The notes under the pieces are model-generated. The model saw only the letters and a list, made by a program, of their open reading frames with translations, was not told the DNA's origin and made no database searches. A DNA stretch of 64,000 nt from Filosporella fistucella. Lineage: Eukaryota > Ascomycota > Leotiomycetes > Helotiales. Location of the stretch: the NCBI GenBank assembly GCA_030077755.1, contig JAQJZZ010000015.1, positions 1,860,001-1,924,000 of the forward strand, given 5' to 3'. Both the position numbers and the translations under genes were made by a program. Numbering within the stretch: position 1 is the first letter of the stretch; every line of letters begins with the position of its first letter. Below, one piece after another: positions 12,185 through 24,660 of the stretch.

Positions 12185-14102
12185 ATGCACATCAAAGACA
12201 TGCTGGCTGAGGCTGAACGCTCTGGAAAGCCGACCTTCTCCTTCGAATTCTTCCCTCCCAAAACAGCTCAAGGTGTCCAAAATCTGTACGACCGTATGGA
12301 CCGAATGCATGGACTTGGGCCAAGTTTTATCGACATTACATGGGGTGCAGGCGGTCGTCAAGCACAATTGACCTGTGACATGGTGAGCGTAGCTCAATCT
12401 CAATATGGACTAGAAACCTGTATGCATTTAACTTGCACCGATATGGGCAAAGACAAGGTCAATTCCGCTTTGAAAGAGGCGTACAATGCGGGATGTACAA
12501 ATATTCTCGCTCTGCGTGGAGATCCACCTCGAGAGAAGGAGAAATGGGAGGCTACTGAAGGTGGTTTCCAGTATGCCAGAGATCTTGTCGAGCACATCCG
12601 CGAAAGCTACGGCAATCATTTTGACATTGGAGTGGCCGGATATCCAGAGGGTTGCGACGATCAAGACGACCCAGAGCTTCTCCTGGAGCATCTGAAGCAA
12701 AAGGTTGATGCCGGAGCTACTTTTATCGTGACCCAAATGTTCTACGACGTAGAAAATTTCCTGGATTGGGTCCAGAAAGTCAGAGCAAAAGGCATTACCA
12801 TCCCAATTATTCCAGGCATCATGCCTATCAATACTTATGCAAGCTTTCTTCGGAGGTGCAACCACATGAATTGCAATATTCCATTGGAGTGGAGTGGGGT
12901 ACTTGAAGAAGTGAAAAATGACGATGCTGCAGTCCGGAAAATTGGCACCGGTTTAGTGGCAGAGCTGTGCCGTAAGATTTTAGGATCTGGTTTGATTCAC
13001 CATCTACACTTCTACACCATGAATCTCGCGCAGGCTACTCGCATGGTCCTAGAGGAATTGAGTCTCATGCCGTCTGAGCAACGTCCGTTGAAACAAAACC
13101 TCCCATGGAGACAATCACTCGGCTTAGGCCGTAGGGCCGAGGATGTCCGCCCCATTTTCTGGAAGCACCGTAATAAATCCTATGTCACGAGAACTCAAGA
13201 TTGGGATGAGTTCCCTAACGGTAGATGGGGAGATTCTAGATCTCCAGCATTCGGGGAGCTAGATGCGTACGGCATAGGTCTCAAAGGTACAAATGAACAG
13301 AACCGAAAGCTCTGGGGAGAGCCAAAATCCGTCAAGGACGTTGCCGAAATATTTGTGCGATATCTCGAGAACGGTGTGGACAGTCTCCCATGGAGTGAAG
13401 CGCCCATCACAAGTGAAGCCGATATCATCAAAGCAGATCTCATTGCTCTGAACAAGCGAGGTTTATTGACTATAAACTCCCAGCCAGCAGTAGACGGCGT
13501 CAGATCTTCACATCCAGTTTATGGCTGGGGTCCAAATAATGGTTATGTCTACCAAAAGGCATACTTGGAACTTCTTGTGACTCCTGAAATCATGGAGAAG
13601 CTCTTGGCTCGCATCGGACAAGACTCCGACCTGACTTACTATGCCGTCAACAAATCCGGCGACCTCAAGACAAACGCACCAGGAGACGGGCCGAATGCTG
13701 TAACGTGGGGTGTATTCCCTGGTAAAGAAATCGTTCAACCAACCATTGTCGAAACCATTAGTTTCCTTGCTTGGAAAGACGAGGCGTTTCGTCTGGGAAT
13801 GGACTGGGCCCATTGTCACTCTCCACTTAGTCCTAGCCGCTATTTGATTGAGCACATGATGAGCACATGGTATTTGGTCAACATTGGTAAGTTCCTTGGA
13901 TAGTGTGCCTCCCCTTCAGAGTTTATACTGAACAAAATTATTAGTGCACAATGATTTTCACCAAGTCCACGGACTCTTTGAGTTGTTCAAGGGCTTCGAA
14001 GTCGAGAATCTGGACAGCCCATTTGATACCCCTCAGCACAATGGCCTACTAGAAAACGGTATCAACGGAGCGGAGAATGGGTTGTCCAGAGAGAGTGCTT
14101 AG
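12185..14102 (+). CDS. MET13: Methylenetetrahydrofolate reductase (Met13 type)
   Basis: Reduces 5,10-methylene-THF to 5-methyl-THF, the methyl donor for methionine synthase. Exons 12185-13886 and 13945-14102 give about 619 residues, the usual size of fungal two-domain MTHFRs. The N-terminal catalytic TIM barrel opens with GKPTFSFEFFPPKTAQGVQN and contains FIDITWGAGG, CMHLTCT, NILALRGDPPR, ATFIVTQMFYDV and PIIPGIMPI. The C-terminal regulatory half contains PIFWKHR, NSQPAVDGVRSSHPVYGWGP and FPGKEIVQPTIVETISFLAWKDEAF. The fused YDRMDRM and GGFQYARDL stretches resemble yeast Met13 more than Met12. The start is supported by family alignment at GKPTFSFEFFPPK and by the absence of an upstream in-frame extension. 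The last short exon ends in a low-complexity Asn/Gly tail. Confidence 0.96.
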
Positions 14103-14489
14103 TTGAGGATCTCCACGCAAATGATTCAACATGCAAGTGGGTGATGATAATGGGTGATGACTTCGTACGTTTTATGGTTATTCGCATTGCATATAGCGCT
14201 GGTGTTTGGGGCAGACTTCAACAAAAACGGCGTTCAAGCTGACGATCTCAACGATCTCGCTGGGGTAAAAAGTAAGGATTTGTTTGCATAATACGATTAT
14301 CTAAGACGGAGGCCTTTCGATCACTATGTCGACGGGACTGAAAGCTGTGGTAGGGAGCAGCATGCCTTCAACGGCGGGTCTAGAAATAACAGAGCAGTTC
14401 CCAGATTTCTTGTTCAAATTCCTATGTACCAATGATGCTATGGGGTCGTGATCCATTTACAGGCTGCTGCATGTGCAGGTTGGCGGCCG
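14103..14489. other. Convergent 3' region
   Basis: About 390 bp between two convergent stop codons. I see only probable 3' UTR and polyadenylation sequence, and no gene. Confidence 0.5.
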
Positions 14490-15954
14490 CTATTCTGCTA
14501 CTCGCCAAATCAATCTTTCCCCGCTGACTTCTTTCCGTCTCAATGCATCCATTGCACTTTGTGCACGTTGCAACAAAGTCTTCCCTTCCACAATTCTGTA
14601 CTTATTTGGTTTCACGATGCCTTCTGAGAGTAAGGTGGGCATGATTTCCGGCTGAAGTCGGTCTCGTAGGAATTCATCCTAGGACACATGTTAATTGAAG
14701 TCTCCTTCACGCCCCCGAGAATCAAATCGCTGTATTCCAGTGGCATAAGTCAGGGAGACGAACCTGCAAGTAAAAATGGGTCCGCACTCCTCGTACTTCA
14801 ACCTCATTTGCCCAATTCGCAGACCCGATAACGTCCATTGAATACTCAGGAGCATCTTTCTCGCTCGCATCTTTCACAATCACTGGGAGTAGCACTGCCA
14901 CTCTACTCCCACGTTTTGCAATTGCGGCAATAGGTTTCAAGCTTCCGTATTTCGAGCCAATGCAGTCCAATACGTATGGAAGTCGACCTTTGGCAGCCTT
15001 AAGAATCTGATCTATAACGTCAGCGTCACGATAGTCAAAAATTTCTCTGGCACCGAACGATCTGAGCAAGTCGTGATGACTCTTCGAGGCCGTCGCTATA
15101 AGATTCGTGTAACCGTAATATCGAAGTATTTGGATAGCATACTGGCCAACGGATGATGATGCTCCCCATACTAAGATGGCATCACCAGAATTAGGCGGCC
15201 TGGAGTCTTTCGGACGAGGCCATGGTAGGGGAATACCAAGGTCAGTAGTGACGGCGTGAAATACTGTAACGAAATTATTCGGAAGTGTCACAGCTTCTTC
15301 GGGGCTCGAATCCGCAGGTATCTGTCACTTCGTTGAATAAGAGTTACTCGTGAGGAAACGAATTCATCACCTTTCCGAGGAGGTACTCAGGGACAGTGGC
15401 AAGTTCCTGGTGCGCTTTCTCCTTCTGTTCTCGCCATGCAAAGCCAAAGACCTTACAAGTAAAGTTAGTTTAATGCATGCCATGGTTCATGAAAGAGCGG
15501 AACTAACCTTGTCTCCAACACTTAGGGACTTAACCTGTGGCCCGACTTCAATGACAGTCCCTGCCATACCATCGCCCAGAACCCTGAAGAGATATGTCAA
15601 TTCTGTCGTGGAGCGGCAGGAAATACCAGCTGCTGGTCAATTTTAAAGCCCAAAGCAGACTGATGGACGTACTGTGGGTGGTTCACCAACAAACCGCCAT
15701 CGTTTTGATGGAGGTCGAGGGGTGTAGACGCTGTCCAGCTAACTCGGACAAGTACCTCACCTATTCCAGGCTTAATCGTTGGAACCTATAATAGTCAGCT
15801 TGTACTATGATCATGTCATTCAACCGAGGCAGACCCTCTACTTCCATTCTTTCTATATTACACATTATTGTTTTGAGAACTGGCTAGCACTTACTCGAGT
15901 GATTTGAAGAGGGGCCCGAACACCAATGGTCACCACTGCAGCGTGCGTAGACAT
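14490..15954 (-). CDS. Zinc-type alcohol dehydrogenase / quinone oxidoreductase (MDR superfamily)
   Basis: An NAD(P)H-dependent medium-chain reductase, about 358 residues in six exons: 15954-15895, 15785-15673, 15583-15508, 15451-15371, 15321-14764 and 14678-14490. Phases close exactly. The N-terminal GroES-like domain contains IKPGIGEVLVRVSWTASTPLDL and DGMAGTVIEVG. The Rossmann domain contains ILVWGASSSVGQYAIQILRYYG, whose G-A-S-S-S-V-G is the nucleotide-binding turn, followed by LIATASKSHHDLLRSFGA. Catalytic zinc cysteines are not evident, so it is closer to the zinc-independent enoyl/quinone reductases (ToxD-like) than to true alcohol dehydrogenases. The substrate is unknown. It is the last ordinary gene before the AT-rich island. 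Confidence 0.88.
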
Positions 15955-16579
15955 AATTTTAGTAAAACCGGATACTACAGGTAGTCATTGACTCTATGCC
16001 TCTCTTATTGGGGACAGGTCTTTTATATACATTTTCTTGCTTCTTTGAATATAGGTATTGAGTTTAAGGTCCATCTGGTAATCTGATCTGATTTCAAATC
16101 AAAGCACGTGGTGGGTATACGTAATACTATGATTTATAACCTATTATACTATTATTATAAAGTCTGATAAAAGGGATTATATAATTAAAGGCCGTGCTTC
16201 TAGCTATTAATGATATTTATATAGCTCTTTTAATTTATTATATATAATCGCCGGTCCCTCCACTTCTTCCTTTATGCTTTTCTAAGAATTAATCCATTGG
16301 GATTATTTTTGTTTTTGAAATATTATATACTTGTATTTTTGGTGTACTATAATAGTAATATTAAGTACCTTATCAAGTAGACTATGTATATGAAGGAATC
16401 TTTTTGCAGCTAGTGCACAGCCCACGCGAGAAGCAAGTGACTTTGCTAAGCAGGAAAAAAAAAGATAATCTTAAAAATAAAATAATCTTAATAAATCAAT
16501 TCTTAAAAAAAGGATAAAGAAAGAAATAAAGGGACTAGCGATTTAGCTTATTTATAAAGTAATAATATTTATTTTATTC

Positions 16580-16670
16580 TAATAATAATATAAAAATAAT
16601 AATATAAAAATAATAATATAAAAATAATAATATAAAAATAATAATATAAAAATAATAATATAAAAATAAT
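16580..16670. repeat. Tandem repeat, 14-bp unit
   Basis: About six head-to-tail copies of the unit AATAATATAAAAAT, nearly identical to each other. Confidence 0.85.
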
Positions 16671-17266
16671 ATATATATATAATTTAAAATATAAAAATTA
16701 TAAAGTTATATAAGAGCTTAAAGGTATATATAAAGCTAATAATATTTTAAATTTAAAATATACTTTTTTATTATATATATAAAAAGCTTATTATTATATT
16801 ACTTTTATTTCTTTTTAAAAAGAGCTTATTCTTAAATATATTAACCTTAAATTAAAGATTTTATATTTAACTTTATATTATTTTTAATTTAATAATTATA
16901 TAATATATTTAATATAGTTTTTATAATAATTATTTTACAAGTTAATATTTATAAGCATTTAAATAAAGGATAAATATATTATAAAAATAGGTTTAATAAT
17001 AAGAATATTAATCTTATATAAAATCCTTATTTTTAATAAATTCTTTAAATCCTTATATTTAATATATTATATTTTAAAATTATAAAGAATTTAAGATTTA
17101 TTATATAATTTAATATTAAAGCTAATATTTAAATTATAATATTAATATAATATGCTTAAAAAAATTTAATAAATAATTTTTTTAAAACTTATATTATTTT
17201 ATAATATATAATTAAATCAATTATCTCTTTTTATAAAATAATATTATATTAAATATTAAATATTAA

Positions 17267-17593
17267 ATATATTTATATATTTATATATTTATATATTTAT
17301 ATATTTATATATTTATATATTTATATATTTATATATTTATATATTTATATATTTATATATTTATATATTTATATATTTATATATTTATATATTTATATAT
17401 TTATATATTTATATATTTATATATTTATATATTTATATATTTATATATTTATATATTTATATATTTATATATTTATATATTTATATATTTATATATTTAT
17501 ATATTTATATATTTATATATTTATATATTTATATATTTATATATTTATATATTTATATATTTATATATTTATATATTTATATATTTATATATT
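17267..17593. repeat. Tandem repeat, 8-bp unit (ATATATTT), about 41 copies
   Basis: A nearly perfect array about 327 bp long with period 8. Its uniformity contrasts with the degenerate DNA around it, which suggests recent slippage expansion after the surrounding sequence became AT-rich. Confidence 0.92.
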
Positions 17594-18562
17594 ATTTTTA
17601 TAAATAATATTCCTTAATTAAATTTTATATTATAATATCTCTTATATTTATAATTAATATTTAAAATTAATATTAAAAGAATTATAAGGAAATAAAAAGA
17701 AAATTTATTAAATTTTTTTTAAAAAACTTTATATTACAAATATTAAAGTATTAACTTTATTTTTAATATTATTATTATTATCTTTTTTTTTAATATTTTA
17801 AAATAAAGAATATTCCTTTTTCCTTAATTCAAATTAATTAAGCAAAGCTATATCCCTTATAAGCATAATTAATAATTTAATTATAATTTATATTATATAA
17901 TTAATTATAGCTTTTTAATATTTTTTATTATACTTTTTAAATATTTTATTAATTTTTTTATTTTTAATAATAAATAAATTAAGTATTATATATTTAATTA
18001 CATTATTAAGTATATTAAAATATTCTTAATAATCTTTTTTTTAAATAAAACTTTTAATTTTAATATATAATTTTATGTATTTTTATAAATATTATTAAAA
18101 AAATTCTACTTAAGAATTAGCTTATTTATATTATTAAAGAGCTTAATAAAATATTATTTATTAAATTTATTATTAAATTCCCTTAGTTTACTAAAATATT
18201 TTATATTATTTTTATATTTAAATCTTATAATTCTCTTATTTATAATATGCTTAAGCTTTTATAAATTTTATTTATTAATATTATTATTAATATTTAATAA
18301 TTATACTAGTATTAAAAAATAAGTTAATTTATTATTTTAATGACTTATAATTAAAATAACTTATTAATTAATAATTCTTATATAATTATAATAATACTTT
18401 TATTAATACTCTTATTATTTTAATAAACTTATTAAATAATATTTAAATAAACTTATAAAATAATATTTAAATAAATATATAAAAAGTATTATTTAATATT
18501 ATTTAAAAAGATATAATAAATTAAGGCTATAAAAGTATAAGATATATAATATAATATAGGTA

Positions 18563-18760
18563 AGGTGAACCTTTATTATATATATATATCAAAGGAGGGT
18601 AAAAGTATCGCTTAAGCTGTGAGGCTTATTAATAAGGAGTAATAATAATAAGTATATTTTTTACTTCTTATTAATAAGCCTTACAGCTTAAGCGATACTT
18701 CCACCCTCCTTTAATATATATATATAATAAAGGTTTATCCCTTAATTTTATATTATATAT
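18563..18760. repeat. Palindromic (hairpin-forming) repeat
   Basis: Two arms of about 80-90 bp are inverted copies. Both contain the core CTTAAGC, flanked by AAGGAGGGT and TATTAATAAG on one arm and by the reverse complements on the other. The loop is AT-rich and about 30 bp long. The arms differ at a few positions, mostly C/T or G/A. It resembles a MITE or the joined ends of a larger element. Confidence 0.8.
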
Positions 18761-19695
18761 CTTATATGTTATAAGCCCGGATTTTGCAAATCGCTAAATA
18801 AGAAGTAATATTACTTTTACTTCCGATTCAAGATTGTTAAGTGAGTTAAACCCTATTTAAAGCCCTAATATAAATATATATTATTATATATTTATTTATA
18901 TATATTATTACTTATAATAAAATCTGTGGCCTGCGTCCCTAAGACTAAGTTTAAGCGAGGGAATAAGCTTAAACCTCTAGAAGCTATTAGGATTTATATC
19001 CCTTATATATAGGACCATAGCGGTTATATAGCCTAGTTCTCATCCCAAGGTGCCCACCTTATATTTACCTATTTATAGCCTTAGAGGAGGTATAAATAAA
19101 AAATAAAGGCGTGGCTATTCTATTATAAATAGTTTAAATTATATTAATCATACATTTAATATAATTTATAAAAAGCCATCTTCGGAGAGGGTTAAATTAT
19201 ATTAAATATTACGTTTATTAATACAAGGAAAATTATATTAAGTAATTCTTATTATTATTAATAATAAGTATATTCGGATAAATATATTAAAATAATAATA
19301 ATAAAAGTAAAAGAAGTAATAAGTAATTAATAAGAACTATGAAAAAGACCTTTTTAAATAAGGCAATTATAAGGGCATAGGGATAATTGAATAATTATTA
19401 TTTAATAATTATTAACAATTATTCTTATTAAGTTACTATTATGAGATTTAAAAATAATTATTAAAATCTCAATTCCTTATTATTTATTTTTAAATAAATA
19501 TAAGGATTATAATAAGACTTATTATATTATATATTAATTAAGGTCTTATTAAATTATAATTGATTTATATATTAATTTATTAAAAGTAAATTTTTTAAAA
19601 AATTTCAAAAATTTTAAATTTCTTAAAAAATTTACTATTATTTAAAAAGTAACTTAAAAATAATAAGAATATTAAATTAGTTCTATTAATTAAAA

Positions 19696-22600
19696 ATGGC
19701 TTCTTTTAAAGGACCAAAATTAATAGGTAAATCTAATTATATAAAATAGCTTAATAAAGCTAAGCTATTTCTAGAAATAAATGGCTATATGTCTTATATA
19801 AATAACACTATTAACCCACCTAATAAATCGCTTTATTATGAAGATAATGAGCCCATAACTCCTAAATTAGGAGTTAAATATAAGGAAAGATATAGCGATT
19901 TTATTAAAAATAATAATAAGGCTTTAGGTGCTATTAAATCTATTATATCCTTAGAAAATATAAATAGATTTAAGGATAAAAATAGTGCTAAGCTTCTTTG
20001 GGAAGCAATTAAAGCCACTTACAGCAATTCTAGCTTTGAATTAATTGGTAGATATTTAAATCAATTAATAAAAGCTAATTATACTTCTTTTAAAAATATA
20101 GACGAGTATACGGCTAATATACAAAGCTCGGCTATTTATTTAAAAGAATTAGGCTGTAAAATGCCAGATCCCTTTATAGCTTGGATTATATTTAAGGGAT
20201 TAAATAATAATTTTAATTCGCTAATTAGTAAAAAATATAAAGAAATCAATAATGATTTAAGTAATATTAATATTAATAAATTAATTAGCGAATTAATCGC
20301 TGAAGAAAGCCATTTTAATAATAATTTAGAAGCTAATAAGACTTCTAAATATTATAAAAATAAAAATAATAAGAATAATATTCCTTATTACAAATATTAT
20401 AATAAAGAAGGGCACTTAGAATCCAAGTATTTTATTAAATATCCCGAATTAAAAAATTCTAATTCTAATTCTAATTCTAATTCTAATTCTAATTCTAATT
20501 CTAATTCTAATTCTAATTCTAATTCTAATTCTAATTCCAATTCTAATTCTAATTCTAATTCTAATTCTAATTCTAATTCTAATTCTAATTCTAATTCTAA
20601 TTCTAATTCTAATTCTAATTCTAATTCTAATTCTAATTCTAATTCTAATTCTAATTCTAATTCTAATTCTTTTAAGAATAAGGATAAAAATAAGAATAAG
20701 AATAAAAATAAAAAGGATTTTAATAAAAGTAATAATTTAGATAAAACCCTTATGTCTGCTATTAATAATAATAATAATAATAATAATAAAATAATTTTAG
20801 ACTTAGGTGCATCTGACTATTATACGCTCAATAAGAATTGGCTTATTAATTATAAGCTAGTTAATAATTCCTTTATTATTATTGCAAATGGATTTAAATT
20901 AGCTATTAAAGGAATAGGTGATATACCTATTTTAGCTAATAATAAGGAAATATTAATTAAAGGGGTTAATTATATCCCGGATTTAAAGGCTACTTTATTA
21001 TTTATTAAAACCCTTATAAATAAAGGGTGGAATATTACCTTTAATAGTAATATAGCTAAAATAGTAAATAATAAAAATAATATTATTATTATAGCAAATT
21101 GGATTAATAACGCATATTATCTAAATTTAAAAATTAATAATAAATATTTAAAAAACGTTATTTATTAAGTAAATAAAAATATTAATATAAGTAAGCCTAA
21201 TATAAATTTAATTCATAAAAGGCTAAACCACTTAAATAAAGATTATTTAATAAAAACAATAAATAGTATTAAAGGATATAAATTATCTGAAAATAGTAAA
21301 ATTGATTTAAATAATTGTAAATCTTGTATTATAGGTAAAATAACTAAAAATATTAGTTATAAGCCTTTAAATATAAATAAAGAAATTCTTACTTATTTTG
21401 ATTTAGATATAGCTGGACCTTTTAGAATATTAGGCCTAAAAGGCGAGCGTTATTTTATTACTTTTACTTATAAAAGTAGTAAAGCCGTTTATATTTATGT
21501 TATTAAATATAAATCCGAAGCTATAAATAAATTAATAGAATTATATAATTTATTAAAAAATCAATTTAATATTATTATTAAAGGATTACATTTCAATAAT
21601 GCAAAAGAATTTATTAATAATAAGTGGAATACTTTTATTAAAATAAGGGAATAAGATATATAATAGTTCTATTAATAATATTCCTTATATATCGATTTTT
21701 AAAGATAAACCCGATATATCGCATATTAAAGTATTAGGCTCCTTATGCTATATTTTAATTCCTAAGGAAATAAGAGCTAATAAAGCTAATTTAGGAAAGC
21801 TAAATAATAAAGCTAATAGCGGTATATTAATAGGGTAGGAATCTTCTAATAATTATTTAATTTATATCCCTATATTAAATAAAATAATAAGCAGCCGAAA
21901 TATAATTATTAAAGAAGATTTAATTTATAAAGATGAATATAAATTAAATTTGGACTTTAATAAATTATTAAAAGAAGATTTAAAGGATTATAATTTTATT
22001 AAAAATTTATTAAATAATCCTACTTTTAATAATAATAATAATTAAGATATTATTATTAAAGAAACTCCCTTAAATATCGATAATAAAGAAAATAATAATT
22101 TAGATATATTAGAAGTAAATAAATCTAATATTGATAATAATAATAAAAATCATAATAATATCAATATTAGCGATAATAGCGAAAATAGTAAAAATAGCAA
22201 AGAAGATAATTTAAATAATTTAAATAAAGAGTTTTATAAAGGACCTAAAACTCGATTTAAATCAAAAGAAGCTAATTTTACTATTAATAATAGCTTATAT
22301 AATTTGGCTTCTATAGCATATTTAACCTCTAAAATAGAGGGCAATAATAGTATTAATAATAATAATAATAATAAGGACTTAAAATCCGATAAAATTATTA
22401 TTTATAAAAATCAATTAAAGGATGATATTATTATTTTAGAGCCTAAATCTTATAAAGAAGCTATTAATAATAATAACCCTTATAAAGATTATTGGATTAA
22501 AGCTATGCAAAAAGAATTAAATACTTTAAATCTTAATAATACTTAGTATATTATTACTATTTTTAATAAATCTAATTATAATAATATAATACTTATTAAA

Positions 22601-24060
22601 ACTAGGTGGGCTTATAAATTAAAAGATAATAATAATTATTATTATGAATTTAAAGCTAGATTCATAGCTAAAGGCTTTAAGCAAATTTATGGTAAATATT
22701 ATATAGAGTCTTTTATAGCCGTAATTAAGCAAATAGCTTGGAAAATTGTATTTGCCTTAGCTTTATTAAATAATTATTATATTTATAAAATCGATATGAT
22801 TTCTGCTTTTATATAAGGAAATATAAATGCTAAAATAAGCTTATATTTACCTGAAGGCGTAAAAGATAATTTATTAATATTAAGTAATAAAATAAATAAT
22901 AAAGAAGCTTTATATTTACAATTAAATAAAGCTTTATATGGATTAAAGCAATCTGCCTATATTTGGTATTTTATACTTATTAATAAATTAAAAGAATTAA
23001 AGTATAAGCCCTTAAGTATTAAAAGTTCTATTTTTATAAATAAGTCTACAAATATAATTATTTATATTTACGTAGACGATTTAGCTATTATAGGCCCTAA
23101 TAAGGATAATATTAGCATCCTTATAAAAACTCTTAAAAATTATTTTCAAATTAAAGAATTAGGGATTATTAAAGATTATTTAGGAATAGATATTATTATA
23201 AATAATAATAATAATATTAATAAATCTTTAATATTAAGCCAAGCTAAATATATAACTAAAATACTAGAAAAATATAATATAGCTAATTGTAATCCTATTA
23301 ATACTCCTCTTGATATAAATTTAAAATTAATCCCTAATAAGGAATAAGCAAATAAAAAAGATTTTAAAGAATATTAAGGGATAATAAGGAGCTTATTATA
23401 TTTAGTATTAGGCACTCGACCCGATATAGCTTATTTAGTTATTAAATTAGCTAAATATGTTAATAACCCTAATAAAGAACATTTAATAGCTATTAAAAGA
23501 ATATTAAGATATTTAAAAGGAACTATTAATTATTCTATTAAATATGAGAATAATAATATTAATAGCCATTATATAAGCGGCTATTATGACGCAGATTATG
23601 CCGGAGATATTAGTACGGCTAAATCTATTACGGTTTATATATTTTATTTAGCTAATAGACCTATATCATGGCGTTCTAAATTACAATCTATAATAGCACA
23701 AAGCACTACAGAAGCTGAATATATAGCTATAAACGCTGCTACTAAAGAAGCTATTTATATAATAAGCCTATTAAAAGAATTAGGCTTTTATAAGCAAAAG
23801 AAAATTCCTTTATATACGGATAATAATAGAGCTTTATTATTAGGATATAATCCTATATATCACGAGAGAACAAAGCATATAGCCGTTAAATATCACTATA
23901 TAAGAAATCTTATATTAGAAGGAATAATAGATTTAATATATATTCCTATTAATAAATAAAAAGCCGATGGACTAATTAAGGCTTTAAAAAAAAGATTAAA
24001 TATAAAGACTTCTTAAAAGAGCTTAATTTTATAAGCTAAAATAATGAGCTTAAATAATTC
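19696..24060 (+). mobile_element. Decayed Ty1/Copia LTR retrotransposon (gag-pol)
   Basis: Domain order is that of Copia: gag, zinc knuckle, protease, integrase, reverse transcriptase, RNase H. Gag begins at 19696 and is interrupted after about 19 codons by TAG. The zinc knuckle at 20389-20430 keeps its His but has Tyr at all three Cys positions. The protease motif at 20800-20808 reads D-L-G instead of D-S/T-G. The integrase zinc-finger part (HKRLNH, later CKSC) is visible near 21210-21330, but the middle of the integrase core is missing near 21650. The reverse transcriptase retains YVDD at 23069-23080. RNase H sequence, including STTEAEYIA and RTKHIAV, extends to about 23900. In-frame stops lie mainly at expected Gln or Trp positions. 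It cannot be autonomous. Confidence 0.93.
20455..20670 (+). repeat. Hexanucleotide microsatellite (AATTCT)36 inside gag
   Basis: About 36 copies in frame encode an Asn-Ser dipeptide run between the zinc knuckle and the protease region. Only one copy near 20533 differs (AATTCC). The length and purity point to expansion after insertion. Confidence 0.92.
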
Positions 24061-24085
24061 CTTAAGTATTTATTAAGAGGGCGTA

Positions 24086-24520
24086 TTAGATTTATAATTA
24101 TTAAATTTTTTAAAAAAAAAAATAAAAAAAAAAGAAAAACTTTTTAAGAAAAGATTTCTCATAATCTAACCGTAATAAGTTATTATAAAATTAAATATAA
24201 GCTTATTAATATTATTATTACTTATATCATAAGTTATAGCTTCCTATTACGGCTTAGCGTCTTTATATAAATAATATTAGGTTTTTGGACTTTTGGAAAG
24301 TTCTAATAACTTTGGATTTCTAATCAATTAGCTAAAATTGACGTAATGGATTACGCGTTCTTATATGTGATTATTGATTAATAATATCACATAGCTTATA
24401 ATATTATTAATATTAATAATAGATTTCTAATCAATAAAATCTATTAGAATTAATTATTTAAATATTTAAATCAAGTTAATTCCTGTATTTAAGAATTAAA
24501 TAAAAAGTCAAGTAAAAATA
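24086..24520 (+). repeat. Probable 3' LTR remnant of the Copia element
   Basis: A purine tract with AAGAGGGCG (possible polypurine tract) precedes TATTAGATTTATAA, as expected at the start of a Copia 3' LTR. I could not find a matching 5' LTR upstream of gag, so the LTR limits are approximate and the 5' copy is either deleted or unrecognisable. Confidence 0.45.
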
Positions 24521-24524
24521 TACT

Positions 24525-24660
24525 TATTATTATTACTCCTTATTAATAAGCCTCACAGCTTAAGCGATACTTCCACCCTCCTTTAATATATATATATATA
24601 ATAAAGGTTTACCCCTTATTCTTATATTTTATATATTTTATATCTTATAAATATAAGGTA
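24525..24660. repeat. Third copy of the palindrome arm
   Basis: Matches the right arm of the 18.6-18.8 kb palindrome in the same orientation, including TATTAATAAGCCT, CAGCTTAAGCGATACTTCC and ACCCTCCTTTAATATATATA. Together with the left palindrome it brackets the Copia element, about 6 kb apart. Confidence 0.85.

Noticed and set aside
17267..17593. CRISPR-like array
   Set aside because: An 8-bp head-to-tail unit without spacers, in a eukaryotic genome; it is a simple tandem repeat.
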